The position numbers and the translations under genes were made by a program. DNA of 64,000 bases from Actinomadura harenae. GTDB lineage: Bacteria; Actinomycetota; Actinomycetes; Streptosporangiales; Streptosporangiaceae. The stretch covers positions 1 through 64,000 of the forward strand of contig NZ_RFFG01000014.1 of the NCBI RefSeq assembly GCF_003696215.1, written 5' to 3'. Positions 8,475 through 17,719 of the stretch are shown here, piece by piece; position 1 is the stretch's first letter, and every line of letters starts with the position of its first letter. The notes beneath the pieces are model-generated. The model ran no database searches, had not been told where the DNA came from, and worked only from the letters and a program-made list of their open reading frames with translations.

Positions 8475-9184
8475 TGGCGGGCGGGGGCCGGACGAGCCAC
8501 GTCAAGGCGACGCTCAGCATCCATGAGCCGCCCGCCGGGGACTCCACGACGCCGGGCGGGACGCTGAAGAAGATCGCGTTCCAGTTCAATCCGGCGCAGC
8601 TGGAGATCTCGCGGTCGGCGCAGTGGCGCTACACCCCGACCGTCGCGTCGAGGGAGGCGGGCCGCCCGGAGTTCCTCGGCACCGACCAGCAGAGTCTCGA
8701 CCTGGAGATGTTCCTCGACTGCTCGGACAAGCCGGGCGACTCGCGGGTCCGGACGGCGGTGGAGGCGCTGTTCTCCTGCCTGAAGGTCGTCCCGTCGAGC
8801 CTGCCGGACCGGCCGTCGCCGCCGTGGGTGATCCTCGAGTGGGGCAAGTTCAGCACCGTCCGGTTCGTCGCGTACGTCCGGCAGGCCGCGGCGTCGTACA
8901 CGCTGTTCGACGCGACGGGCGAGCCGATCCGGGCGACCTGCCGGATCTCGCTGGAGGAGATCCCGCACGCGACGGCCGGGCAGAACCCGACGTCCGGCGC
9001 GTTGTCGGCGCGCCGGGTGCACCGGGTCGTCGCGGGAGACAGCCTCGCGTCGCTCGCCTGGCGCGAGTACGGCGACGCGACCGCCTGGCGGATCATCGCC
9101 GAGGCCAACGACCTGGACGACCCGATGCGGCTGCCGCCCGGCCGCGAGCTGCTGCTGCCCGCCGCCGACGAACTCCACGTCTGA
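8474..9184 (+). CDS. eCIS LysM-containing tube/spike adaptor protein
   Basis: The protein has 236 residues. The N-terminal part (about 1-160) contains KKIAFQFNPAQLEISRSAQW, characteristic of the CIS tube-adaptor N-domain. A LysM domain is at the C-terminus (about 180-232), with VVAGDSLASLAWREYGDATAWR and a closing LPPGRELLLP. In phage and eCIS particles such proteins connect the tube to the VgrG-like hub. The ATG at 8474 overlaps the upstream stop, and GGAGGG follows downstream for the next gene. Confidence 0.9.
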   Translation: MAGGGRTSHVKATLSIHEPPAGDSTTPGGTLKKIAFQFNPAQLEISRSAQWRYTPTVASREAGRPEFLGTDQQSLDLEMFLDCSDKPGDSRVRTAVEALFSCLKVVPSSLPDRPSPPWVILEWGKFSTVRFVAYVRQAAASYTLFDATGEPIRATCRISLEEIPHATAGQNPTSGALSARRVHRVVAGDSLASLAWREYGDATAWRIIAEANDLDDPMRLPPGRELLLPAADELHV

Positions 9185-9207
9185 CCCTTTTGGAGGGCTG
9201 AGAACCG

Positions 9208-11037
9208 GTGTCCGAGGGGACCTACACCAACCTGCTGGCCGTCGCCATCGACGGCGCGCCGCTGCCGGCGACCGTGAAGCCGCTGCTGGTGGACGGCTGG
9301 GTGGACGCGTCGGTGAACGTGCCCGCCGCGTTCCAGCTCACCTTCCGCGACCCGCACCAGAAGGTGCTCGGACGGCTGGGCGTGAAGATCGGCTCGAAGG
9401 TGGTGCTGCGCGCGCTGGCGGTCGGCCGGGACGGCGGGACCCCGCTGTTCACCGGCGAGGTCACGGCCCTGGAGGCCGACTGCGACGGCACCGGCAAGTA
9501 CAGCGTCATCCGGGGCCACGACCCCGGCCACCGCCTCCTCCGGAACCGCCGCGTCGAGGGCTACGTGAACATGACGGCGTCCGACATCGCGCGCCGTCTC
9601 GCGTCCCGCAACGGCCTGTCCATCGGGAGGATCGACTCGACGAGCACGGTCTACGAGCTGATCACGCAGCCGAACGTGACCGACTGGGACTTCCTCACCC
9701 GCCTCGCGCAGGAGAACGACGCCGAGGTGTCGTTCGACGACAAGGGCAGGTTCCGGTTCGTCAGACCCGAGGACGCGTCGGGTGCGCCCGGCGCGGGGAC
9801 GCATGCGCGGCAGAGCCACCACGTGCTGGAGTTCGGCGTGAACCTGCTGCGCGTCCGGACCGGGGTCACGGCGTCCGACCAGGTGAAGGAGGTCGAGGTC
9901 CGGGGCTGGGACGTGGCGGGCAAGCAGCCGCTGACCTCCCGTTCCCCGGCGACGACCAACCCCGAGCTGAAGATCGGCGTGACCGGCGGGCAGGCGATCG
10001 GCCCGTTCGGCCAGGCCCGGCTCGTCGAGACGAACGTGCCGTACGACCGGCAGGCCGAGGTCGCCGGCGCGGCGGACGCGCTCGCGGCGGACGTCAGTTC
10101 GGCGTTCGCCGAGGTGGAGGCCGTGGTCCGCGGCGATCCGAAGCTGCGTCCGGGGCTGCCGGTCGCGCTGAACGGGATCGGCAAGCCGTTCGAGGGCAAG
10201 TACACGGTCAGCACCGTCCGGCACGTGTTCTCGGGCGGTGAGCGGTACGAGACGCAGGTGACCGTCACCGGACGCCAGCACCGGTCGCTGTTCGGGCTCG
10301 CGTCGGGCGGCGTGCCGTCCGCGCCGCGCCTGCCGGGCGTCGCGATCGCGATCGTCACCGACGTCCAGGACCCGTTGAAGCAGGGCCGCGTCCGGCTGCG
10401 TTTCCCCTGGCTGGACGACAAGTACGTGAGCGACTGGGCGCGTGTCGTCCAGTACGGCGGACGCCGCGGCGGGTCGCTGATCATGCCCGAGGTGGACGAC
10501 GAGGTGCTCGTCGCGTTCGACCGCGGCGCGCTCGACCACCCGTACGTCGTCGGCGGCCTCTACAACGGTGTGGACCGGCTGCCCGCCTACGAGCGGACGC
10601 CGCTCGTCGGCACCGGCGGCAAGGTCAACTGGCGGGCGTTCGCGTCGCGCACCGGCCAGCGGATCGAGCTGCTCGACGCGCCCGCCGAACGCGGCGTCAC
10701 GGTCTCCAGCGGCGACGACAGCATGCGGGTCGAGCTGAACGAGCGCGGCACCAAGGTCACCGTCCACAGCGACGGGTCGGTCGACGTGACCGGCGCGCGC
10801 GGCGTGAACATCAAGGGCGGCACGGACGTGAACATCGACGGCGCCACCCGGGTCGACATCAAGGGCGGCGCGCAGGTCACGATCACCGGCTCCGGCCAGG
10901 TGGACATCAAGGGCGCGGAGCTGAGCATGGAGGCCGCCCTCGTCAAGATCACCGGGATGGTCGAGGTGCAGGGCAAGGTCAACGTCATGGGCGTGATCAC
11001 GCAGGACGAGATGCCCGTCATGGTCATCCCCGCCTGA
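9208..11037 (+). CDS. eCIS baseplate hub/spike protein (VgrG, gp27-gp5-like)
   Basis: This 609-residue protein shows the phage late-control D/VgrG hub fold up to about residue 360 (GHDPGHRLLRNRRVEGYVNMTASDIA), followed by a gp5-type OB region at about 375-450 (AIVTDVQDPLKQGRVRLRFPWL, VVQYGGRRGGSLIMPEVDDEVLVAF). The end is a beta-helical needle made of VNIKGGTDVNIDGATRVDIKG-type short repeats (about 530-590). It forms the central spike of the baseplate. The GTG start at 9208 follows a GGAGGG site. The protein lacks an obvious C-terminal enzymatic extension, so effectors are probably not fused here. Confidence 0.93.
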   Translation: MSEGTYTNLLAVAIDGAPLPATVKPLLVDGWVDASVNVPAAFQLTFRDPHQKVLGRLGVKIGSKVVLRALAVGRDGGTPLFTGEVTALEADCDGTGKYSVIRGHDPGHRLLRNRRVEGYVNMTASDIARRLASRNGLSIGRIDSTSTVYELITQPNVTDWDFLTRLAQENDAEVSFDDKGRFRFVRPEDASGAPGAGTHARQSHHVLEFGVNLLRVRTGVTASDQVKEVEVRGWDVAGKQPLTSRSPATTNPELKIGVTGGQAIGPFGQARLVETNVPYDRQAEVAGAADALAADVSSAFAEVEAVVRGDPKLRPGLPVALNGIGKPFEGKYTVSTVRHVFSGGERYETQVTVTGRQHRSLFGLASGGVPSAPRLPGVAIAIVTDVQDPLKQGRVRLRFPWLDDKYVSDWARVVQYGGRRGGSLIMPEVDDEVLVAFDRGALDHPYVVGGLYNGVDRLPAYERTPLVGTGGKVNWRAFASRTGQRIELLDAPAERGVTVSSGDDSMRVELNERGTKVTVHSDGSVDVTGARGVNIKGGTDVNIDGATRVDIKGGAQVTITGSGQVDIKGAELSMEAALVKITGMVEVQGKVNVMGVITQDEMPVMVIPA

Positions 11038-11040
11038 CCG

Positions 11041-11120
11041 GCGGCACACCGCCCGCTGAGTGGCACGACCGCCTGATCAGCAGCACGACCGCCGGAGAAG
11101 CGGCACAACGGCAAGGGACG
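11041..11120 (+). repeat. four imperfect 20-bp tandem repeats
   Basis: Between the spike and gp25 genes the DNA repeats every 20 bases, at 11041, 11061, 11081 and 11101. The shared core is GGCACRACCGCC, ending in AG for the first three copies. The array lies just upstream of the gp25 ribosome binding site, in the longest gap inside the core structural operon. It could be a slippage product or a spacer affecting translation. No protein function is suggested. Confidence 0.6.
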
Positions 11121-11131
11121 GAAAGGAAACG

Positions 11132-11569
11132 ATGGGGGAGCAGTTCGTCGGCGCGGGCTGGGGATTCCCGATGCGCGTCAACGCCTCGGGCGGCATCGCG
11201 CTGGTGACGGGGGAGCGGGAGATCGAGGAGGCGATGCGCCTGGTGCTCGCGACGGCGCCGGGCGAGCGCCCGACCCGCCCCGAGTTCGGGTGCGCCGTCC
11301 ACGACATGGTGTTCGCCCCGGTCAACGAGGAGACGGCGGGCCGCATCGCCTACGAGGTGCGCACCAGCCTGGACCGCTGGGAACCGCGCGTGGACGTCGA
11401 GGACGTCGAGGTCACCGCCGACTCCGGCGACGCGGGCGTGCTGTACATCGACGTCCGGTACAGGATCCGCGGCACCAACAACCCGCGCAACCTGGTCTTC
11501 CCCTTCTACGTGATCCCCAGGCACGACGACGGGCCCGAGGCCGCCGGCGAGCTGGAGGAGGCGAGCTGA
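11132..11569 (+). CDS. eCIS baseplate wedge protein (gp25-like)
   Basis: This 145-residue protein belongs to the gp25/IraD family, with GWGFPMRVNASGGIALVTGEREIEEAM, the strongly conserved LVLATAPGERPTRPEFGC segment and a beta-rich C-terminus. It forms part of the baseplate wedge and anchors the first sheath ring. I chose ATG 11132 rather than the upstream in-frame ATG at 11060, because the intervening residues are encoded by the 20-bp repeats and GGAAAGG lies 5 bases before 11132. The stop overlaps the next gene's ATG. Confidence 0.92.
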   Translation: MGEQFVGAGWGFPMRVNASGGIALVTGEREIEEAMRLVLATAPGERPTRPEFGCAVHDMVFAPVNEETAGRIAYEVRTSLDRWEPRVDVEDVEVTADSGDAGVLYIDVRYRIRGTNNPRNLVFPFYVIPRHDDGPEAAGELEEAS

Positions 11570-13521
11570 TGGCCCTCCCCTCCCCGAACCTCGACGACCG
11601 CCGCTTCCAGCAGTTCGTCGACGACGCCAAGCGGTACATCCAGCGGCGCGCCCCCGAGTGGACCGACCACAACGTGTCCGACCCGGGCGTGACGCTGATC
11701 GAGGCCGTCGCGCACATGGCCGACCAGCTCGTCTACCGGCTCAACCGCGTCCCGGACAAGAACTACCTGGCGTTCCTGGACCTGCTCGGCATCACCCTCC
11801 TGCCGCCGTCCACCGCGCGCACGGACGTGACGTTCTGGCTGTCGGCGCCGCAGGACCGGACCGTCACGATCCCGGCGTCCACCGAGGTCGCGACGCAGCG
11901 CACCGAGACCGAGGAGGCGACCGTCTTCGCCACCGAGGACGCCCTCGACCTGGTCTCCTGCGAGCTCGACCGGCTCGGCGTCCAGCACGAGGGCGGCCCG
12001 CTGACCGACCGCACCGCCGACCTGATCGAGGCGCGGGACGTCGACTGCTTCTCCGCCTCGCCGCGTCCCGGCGACGTCCTGGCCTTCGGCCTCTCCGCCG
12101 CGGTGCCGTCCTGCGCCGTCCTCCTGCGCCTCGACAGCCGCGTCGACGGCGTCGGCGTCGACCCCCGCCAGCCGCCCCTCGTCTGGGAGGCGTGGACGTC
12201 CTCGGGCTGGCGCGCCTGCGAACTCGACAGCGACGGGACGGGCGGCCTGAACCGTCCTGGCGAGATCGTCCTGCACGTCCCGGACGGGCATGTCATGTCA
12301 CGCGCGGGCGCGCACGAGGCGGGCTGGCTGCGCTGCCGCGTCCTCGCACCCGAACCCGGCCAGCCGTTCTACTCGGTGTCCCCGACCGTCCGCGCCGCCG
12401 AGGCCGCCACCCTTGGCGGGACGACCCGGGCGATCCACGCCGAACCGGTCACCGACGAGGTGCTGGGGGAATCGGCGGGCGTCCCCGGACAGCGCTTCCA
12501 CCTGGCACGGACCCCCGTCGTGAACGGCGACCCGCCCCTCGTCCTCGAGACGTCCTCGGGCGAGGGCTGGGAGACCTGGGACATCGTCGGGGACTTCGCC
12601 GCGTCCGGCCCCCACGACCGGCACGCGCGCCTCGACCCGGCCACCGGCGAGGTCGGCTTCGGCCCCGCCGTCCGGCTCGCGGACGGCGGCCTGCGCCAGT
12701 ACGGCGCCGTCCCCGACAAGGGCGCCACCCTCCGCGCCCGCTCCTACCGCACCGGCGGCGGACAGTCCGGCAACGTCGCGCGCGGAGCCCTCCGCGTTCT
12801 GCGCAGCTCGATCCCGTACGTCGCGCGCGTCGTCAACCGCGAGGCCGCGCGCGGCGGCGTCGACCCCGAGACCCTGGACGAGGCCCGCCGCCGCGCCCCC
12901 ATCACCCTCCGCGCCCAGGACCGCGCCGTCACCCCCCGCGACTACGAGGAGCTCGCCCGCCGCGCCGCCCCCGAGGCGGCCCGCCTCCGCTGCCTCCCCG
13001 TGGACGACGCGGGCGTGGGCGCGGTGCGCGTCCTGGTCGTCCCGCAGGCCGTCCCCGACCCCGGCGGACGCCTCCGCTTCGAGCAGCTCGTCCCCGGCGA
13101 CGACCTGCTCGGCCGCATCACCCGCTACCTCGACGACCGCCGTCCCATCGGCATCCGCCTCAGCGTCGGCCCGCCCTTCTACCAGGGCGTCACCGTCGTC
13201 GCGACCCTGCACGCCTTCGGCGCCGCCGACGCCGAGAAGGTCCGCACCGCCGCCCTCGAGGCCCTCTACGCCCACCTCGACCCGCTCACCGGCGGCGCCG
13301 ACGGACGCGGCTGGCCCTTCGGCCGCCCGCTCCAGTCCGGCGAGGTCTTCGCCGTCCTGCAGCGCGTCCCGGGCGTCGAACTGGTCGACGAGGTCCGCCT
13401 GCACGCCGCCGACCCCCTCACCGGCAAGCGCGGCGACGCCGTGGACCGCATCGACCTGTCGGCGGCCGCGCTCCTGTTCTCCCACGACCACAAGGTCCGC
13501 GTCCTCGGCGGCAAGCGGTGA
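11569..13521 (+). CDS. eCIS baseplate assembly protein J-like (Afp11/gp6-like)
   Basis: The protein has 650 residues and starts at the ATG overlapping the gp25 stop. The N-terminal LPSPNLDDRRFQQFVDDAKR and the WTDHNVSDPGVTLIEAVAHM motif are typical of putative baseplate J family proteins of contractile systems. The C-terminal half has APITLRAQDRAVTPRDYEELA, conserved in the same family. With gp25 and gpI it forms the wedge around the hub. Spacing to the next start is 13 bases. Confidence 0.92.
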   Translation: MALPSPNLDDRRFQQFVDDAKRYIQRRAPEWTDHNVSDPGVTLIEAVAHMADQLVYRLNRVPDKNYLAFLDLLGITLLPPSTARTDVTFWLSAPQDRTVTIPASTEVATQRTETEEATVFATEDALDLVSCELDRLGVQHEGGPLTDRTADLIEARDVDCFSASPRPGDVLAFGLSAAVPSCAVLLRLDSRVDGVGVDPRQPPLVWEAWTSSGWRACELDSDGTGGLNRPGEIVLHVPDGHVMSRAGAHEAGWLRCRVLAPEPGQPFYSVSPTVRAAEAATLGGTTRAIHAEPVTDEVLGESAGVPGQRFHLARTPVVNGDPPLVLETSSGEGWETWDIVGDFAASGPHDRHARLDPATGEVGFGPAVRLADGGLRQYGAVPDKGATLRARSYRTGGGQSGNVARGALRVLRSSIPYVARVVNREAARGGVDPETLDEARRRAPITLRAQDRAVTPRDYEELARRAAPEAARLRCLPVDDAGVGAVRVLVVPQAVPDPGGRLRFEQLVPGDDLLGRITRYLDDRRPIGIRLSVGPPFYQGVTVVATLHAFGAADAEKVRTAALEALYAHLDPLTGGADGRGWPFGRPLQSGEVFAVLQRVPGVELVDEVRLHAADPLTGKRGDAVDRIDLSAAALLFSHDHKVRVLGGKR

Positions 13522-13534
13522 GGGGCGGCGCGCT

Positions 13535-14119
13535 GTGAGGGGCGGCATCGACGGCCTCGGCACCCCCTACGCCCTCGGCGACCACCTCCCCGCCGTCTTC
13601 GCCGACGACGACCTGGCCCAGCGCTTCACCGCCGGGCTGGACGAGGTCTTCGCGCCGGTCCTCTCCGTCCTGGACTGCCTGGACGCCTACCTCTCCCCGT
13701 CCCTCGCCCCGCCGGACTTCGTCACCTGGCTGGGCGGCTGGGTCGGCGCGGAACTCCGCGGCGACGAACCCGAGTGGCAGGCCCGGAGCGTGGTGTCCAC
13801 CGCCGCCTCGCTGCACCGCCTGCGCGGCACCCGCCGGGGCCTCGCCGCCGCCGTCCGGCTGGCCTTCGGCGTGGAACCGGAGATCACCGAGAGCGGCGGC
13901 GCGTCCTGGTCGCCCCGCCCCCTGGGCGACTTCCCCGGCTCCCCGGAACCCCGGCTGGAGGTCGTCCTGCGCGTGAAGGACCCGTCCGCGATCGACACCC
14001 GGCGCCTGGACGACCTGGTCGCCGCCGCCCGTCCCGCCCACATGCCCTACCAGGTCCACGTCCTCGCGGACACCGCCCCGACGGGCATGTGGACCGCCCG
14101 GAACGAGGAAACCCCATGA
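13535..14119 (+). CDS. eCIS tail protein I-like baseplate protein (Afp12-like)
   Basis: The protein is 194 residues long and starts with a GTG. It contains LPAVFADDDLAQRFTAGLDEVF, then a FVTWLGGWVGAEL segment and LHRLRGTRRGLAAAVRLAFG. This combination is diagnostic of the phage tail protein (P2 gpI type) family in eCIS clusters. It is a wedge component that may link to tail fibres. The C-terminal end overlaps the ATG of the zinc-ribbon protein, so it is the penultimate gene of the operon. Confidence 0.88.
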   Translation: MRGGIDGLGTPYALGDHLPAVFADDDLAQRFTAGLDEVFAPVLSVLDCLDAYLSPSLAPPDFVTWLGGWVGAELRGDEPEWQARSVVSTAASLHRLRGTRRGLAAAVRLAFGVEPEITESGGASWSPRPLGDFPGSPEPRLEVVLRVKDPSAIDTRRLDDLVAAARPAHMPYQVHVLADTAPTGMWTARNEETP

Positions 14120-15354
14120 CCCCCAAGGACGCCTGCCCCGACTGCGGAGCCCCAGGCCAGTCCGGCTCGTTCTGCGACATCTGCGGCGCCGTCCTGGACT
14201 GGGAGAAGCCCGCCCCGGCCACCCCGCCCCCGTCGACCCCGCCCAGCCTCCCCGACCCCCCACGCGCCCCCACCCCAGAAACCCCCCTTCCCGCACCGTC
14301 CCACGCACCCCCGGAGCGACCCCACTCCAGCGCCCCCGCCACCCCGAACAGCGCGACCCTTCCCTCACCGGACGCCGGGGACCTCCCCGCCCCGAACAGT
14401 GCGACGCTCCGCGCCCCGTCCGAGACGGCGCCCCCCGCCGCGCCCCCGGAGGACCCGGCCGAACGTGCCCGCCGCCTCCTGGTCCCCGTGGCGGACCAGC
14501 AGCCGGGGCCTCCGCCGAACCCGCAGGTCGCGCCCGTCCTCCCCGGCCGTCCCGAGCAGGCGCGCCCGCAGGTCAGGCAGGCCGAGGAGAGGGCCGTCGT
14601 CGGCGGCGTGATCTGCCCCTGGTGCGACACCGCCAACCCGCGCGAACGGCACTTCTGCCGCAAGTGCGCGATGAGCCTGGTGTCCGCCGACCCGTCCGGC
14701 CCGCGCACCCGCTCCTGGTGGCGGCGGATCCTCCGCCCCGACAACTCCGAGGCTCCCTGGGCGGGCGAACGCCCCCGCCTGCGCCGCGGCCTGAACCGCG
14801 TCCTGTTCACGACCATCGCCGCGGCCCTGGGCCTCACCGCCGTGGGCTTCGGCGCGGCCTACGCCGACGACGCCGTGAACGGCGTGTACGACCACTTCGC
14901 CAAGCGCGTCCCGGTCTCCGTGAGCGACTCCAAGGCGTCCCACTCCGACCCCAGCCACGGTCCCCGGATGGCCTTCGACGGCCTCGCCGACACCTGGTGG
15001 GGCGACGGCTACGGCGGCAGCGGCGCGGGCCAGTTCCTGGAGGCGACCTTCGGCCAGCCCACCGACCTCCTGAACGTCATCATCACGCCGGGCGTCTCCA
15101 AGCAGCCCGACCAGTACGCCCGCCAGGGCCGTCCCCAGATCATCGCCGCGCGGATCACCTCGTCCGACGGCCGGATCCTCACCAGGACCCTCCGCCTGGA
15201 CGACGCGGCGGGCCCCCAGAAACTCCCCCTGCGCGCCCACAAGGTCACCAGGATCCGCCTGACCCTCGAGGCCGCCTACGGCGCCGGACCGAACGTCCAG
15301 GTGGGCATCTCCGAAATCGAGTTCTTCGGCCGCTCCTTCGCCGGAACCCGCTGA
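14116..15354 (+). CDS. zinc ribbon - transmembrane - discoidin-like protein, eCIS membrane anchor candidate
   Basis: The 412-residue protein has a C4 zinc ribbon at residues 7-24 (CPDCG, CDICG), a Pro-rich disordered linker (about 32-145), and a second zinc ribbon at about 165-186 (CPWCD, CRKC). One transmembrane helix follows at about 230-252 (VLFTTIAAALGLTAVGFG). The C-terminal beta-sandwich region (about 270-410) resembles F5/8 type C or discoidin modules, with SHSDPSHGPRMAFDGLADTWW and IRLTLEA. The layout implies a cytoplasmic N-terminus and an exported C-terminus. It is the last gene of the eCIS operon, overlapping gpI by 4 bases. The architecture resembles CisA, reported to mediate membrane docking of the Streptomyces injection system; that homology is inferred from layout only. 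Confidence 0.8.
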   Translation: MTPKDACPDCGAPGQSGSFCDICGAVLDWEKPAPATPPPSTPPSLPDPPRAPTPETPLPAPSHAPPERPHSSAPATPNSATLPSPDAGDLPAPNSATLRAPSETAPPAAPPEDPAERARRLLVPVADQQPGPPPNPQVAPVLPGRPEQARPQVRQAEERAVVGGVICPWCDTANPRERHFCRKCAMSLVSADPSGPRTRSWWRRILRPDNSEAPWAGERPRLRRGLNRVLFTTIAAALGLTAVGFGAAYADDAVNGVYDHFAKRVPVSVSDSKASHSDPSHGPRMAFDGLADTWWGDGYGGSGAGQFLEATFGQPTDLLNVIITPGVSKQPDQYARQGRPQIIAARITSSDGRILTRTLRLDDAAGPQKLPLRAHKVTRIRLTLEAAYGAGPNVQVGISEIEFFGRSFAGTR

Positions 15355-15360
15355 AATACA

Positions 15361-15400
15361 AAAAGGACCTGGCCAGGGAGAACCCCGACCAGATCCCTAT
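15361..15400 (-). terminator. rho-independent terminator for the 15414-16088 gene
   Basis: On the minus strand a 10-bp stem (GGATCTGGTC with GGCCAGGTCC, two G-U pairs) encloses a loop that can itself pair GGG with CCC, and is followed directly by TTTTT. On the plus strand the same arms have A-C mismatches, so termination is mainly in the minus direction. Confidence 0.75.
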
Positions 15401-15413
15401 TCCTCCGACCCGC

Positions 15414-16088
15414 TCAGCGCGGAGCGACGATCCTCACCGGCTTGTCGTAGGCGTTCCACCCGTCCTCGGCCTTGAACGACGCGGCCCCGGCCCGTCCAAC
15501 GAACACGAGCTTCGAAAGCCGCCCGTGTGAGTCGGTGTAGAGGTCGATCGTCAGCGCCTTGATGCCGCTGCCGTCGAACATGTGCTTGGCATAGTGCAGG
15601 TCCCAGGCCGCGTAGGGCCCGAGCTTGGCCATCGACCCCTTGATGCGCAGATGATGAGCGCTCACGCGATGCCACCCGCGCGCCCCCAGGAACACCGACT
15701 TGATATAGCCCGGGTTCGCCATCTGCTTCCACACCCGAACGGTGTCGGCATCAAGGCGATTCTTCTTCCAAGCACCCGAATAGTTGTTGTACTCAAAACC
15801 ATCAACAAAGACATCTCGCCCAGCAAGGGTCCCATTCTTGACGCCCTTGATCCCCTTGCTCTCGCGCTTCCCCCACCCGCCCTGGGCGAAGCTCGGAGAA
15901 AGCCGGCAGTCGAACGAACTGCTGGACAGGTAGTAAGACCCCTTCGGCCCCTGGTAGGAGAGACGGCTCCAGTTGTGAACGGTCTTGGTGGCAGTGCCCT
16001 TCACGGTCGCGGCCTGCGCCGAACCGGGGACGGTGACGGCGACGGCGGCACCGAGGCAGGACACGGCCGTGATCCAGCGACGCTTCAT
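15414..16088 (-). CDS. secreted protein of unknown function
   Basis: This 224-residue protein starts at ATG 16088 with GAGGAG 6 bases upstream. Residues 1-26 form a clear Sec signal peptide (MKRRWITAVSCLGAAVAVTV, then GSAQA). The mature part has alternating aromatic and polar strands and ends in LTIDLYTDSHGRLSKLVFVGRA, a pattern resembling the end of LolA/LppX-type lipid-binding proteins, though the match is too weak to assign. It points toward the eCIS operon and is separated from it by a terminator. I do not recognise the family. Confidence 0.7.
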   Translation of the reverse strand: MKRRWITAVSCLGAAVAVTVPGSAQAATVKGTATKTVHNWSRLSYQGPKGSYYLSSSSFDCRLSPSFAQGGWGKRESKGIKGVKNGTLAGRDVFVDGFEYNNYSGAWKKNRLDADTVRVWKQMANPGYIKSVFLGARGWHRVSAHHLRIKGSMAKLGPYAAWDLHYAKHMFDGSGIKALTIDLYTDSHGRLSKLVFVGRAGAASFKAEDGWNAYDKPVRIVAPR

Positions 16089-16214
16089 CAAGCTCCTCAG
16101 GGGGACGCGTTCCAAGGGAGAAAACCCGCTAGATGATCGCCCACGGAGATCGTCCGCCACAACGCCAAAGCGCCCCTGCCGCTGACCGGATCAGGCCGTC
16201 GAGAACGCCTGTGC

Positions 16215-17558
16215 TCACCCGGCCTGTGCCGCCGCGCCGCCGGACTCCGAGGGGCGCGCGTCGGAGGCCAGGCCAGGGGAGGGTGCCAGGAACTCCCGGA
16301 CGGCGAAGGCGAACCCGATGACCACCGCGAACCAGAAGACCACCAGTCCCGTGGGGTGGTTCCACAGGAGGAAGGCCACCACCGCGACCGCCAGGATCCC
16401 GATGCCGATCCACCGCTTGTGGCGACGCACGAACTCCTCCACCGGACCCGCCCGGAACCCCGCCGACTCGGCCACCGAACGGATGCCGCCGATGCCGGTG
16501 CTGCACGCCGTCCGCACAGTGGTGGCGACGTGGGACGGGCCGGTGAAGTACGCGCTCAGGCCGACCAGCACCGCCAGCGCGCCCACGGACCGCACGGTCT
16601 GCCGCAGGAACTGCACGAGGGCGTCGTACACGGCCCCGGCCGCGCCGGAGTTCACGTCGGCGGGCAGCTGGTCGAGGAAGAAGGAGCGGAAGACGACGAG
16701 GGCGATGCCGAGGATCAGCATCGCCACGGCGAACCCGATCGCCGTGCCGATCAGCGCCTTGCGCCGGTCCTTGGCCAGGTAGATGCCCCCGGCGGCGAAG
16801 AGCAGGGCGATGACGGGAAGCCAGTTGCCCAGGATCTGGAGCAGCCGGAAGGCCGTCTTCACCTTCGCCAGGGCGGGGGAGTCGAAGACGGTGAAGTCGG
16901 TGTGGACGGCGGGGATGTTGGAGGCCAGGCCGAATCCGGAGTCCACCAGCTGGGTCTTGACCTGCTGGACGGCGGGTCCGACGTCGACGGCGACCTTGCC
17001 GTCGTTCAGCTTGACGGCGCCGCCGCCCTGCCCGGTCAGCGCCTTGGCCACGGCGGCGTGCGCGGCGGTGATCACTTTGGTCCAGATGGTGGCGAAGGCG
17101 TCGCTGGACACGACCCGGTCGGCCACGGTGCTGATCAGGCTGGTCAGGCCGTTGCCGATCGGCCCGCGGAGCGTGCTGATCAGGGTCGCGGTCCTCGGCG
17201 GCACGCCGCGTTCGGTGGCCGCGGCGGACAACTGGTTCACCACCGAGTTCACGTCGATCTGCTGCTCCACCGCCGTGGTCACACGGTGGGTGACGGCGGC
17301 CTGCACGTCCCGGTTCTTGGCGAGCGGCCCCATGGTGGCGACGAACCGCCCGGTGTCGGTGATCTCGTCACTGGCCCACACCGAGATCACGGACAACATC
17401 GCGAGCACACAGGCGACGACGATGAGCGACGCGGAACCGAAGGCCCGCATGCGATGGCGGGGCGGCCGTCCCTCCAGCTCGGCGACCCGTCGCCGGAGCT
17501 TCTCGATCTCTCCGTCGCCGGGGTGTCCGGCACCTGCTGCGGCGTCCGTGGGCGGCAT
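16215..17558 (-). CDS. integral membrane protein with large extracytoplasmic loop
   Basis: The protein has 447 residues when started at ATG 17558, where GGAGGGG sits a few bases upstream; an upstream in-frame start would add 43 Arg-rich residues and has poorer support. A coiled-coil-like N-terminus (EIEKLRRRVAELEG) is followed by a first TM helix (about 41-60). A long extracytoplasmic domain comes next (about 61-240) with TDTGRFVATMGPLAKNRDVQ. Then come several TM helices (about 245-290 and 330-420). Actinobacteria contain many such uncharacterised proteins. No catalytic motif was found. Confidence 0.78.
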   Translation of the reverse strand: MPPTDAAAGAGHPGDGEIEKLRRRVAELEGRPPRHRMRAFGSASLIVVACVLAMLSVISVWASDEITDTGRFVATMGPLAKNRDVQAAVTHRVTTAVEQQIDVNSVVNQLSAAATERGVPPRTATLISTLRGPIGNGLTSLISTVADRVVSSDAFATIWTKVITAAHAAVAKALTGQGGGAVKLNDGKVAVDVGPAVQQVKTQLVDSGFGLASNIPAVHTDFTVFDSPALAKVKTAFRLLQILGNWLPVIALLFAAGGIYLAKDRRKALIGTAIGFAVAMLILGIALVVFRSFFLDQLPADVNSGAAGAVYDALVQFLRQTVRSVGALAVLVGLSAYFTGPSHVATTVRTACSTGIGGIRSVAESAGFRAGPVEEFVRRHKRWIGIGILAVAVVAFLLWNHPTGLVVFWFAVVIGFAFAVREFLAPSPGLASDARPSESGGAAAQAG

Positions 17559-17719
17559 GGCCCCTCCGTTCCTCGCGGGCCGGCGTCGCGGCACCGGTGC
17601 CGAGCGGTGAGACCACCGCTGGCCGATGGTGCCGCGCGACGCCCTCGACGGCCACATGATCGAACACGAGAGTACAAGGTCGATCACACTCCGTCACCGA
17701 GCGGGGCCCCCCGGGGGCA

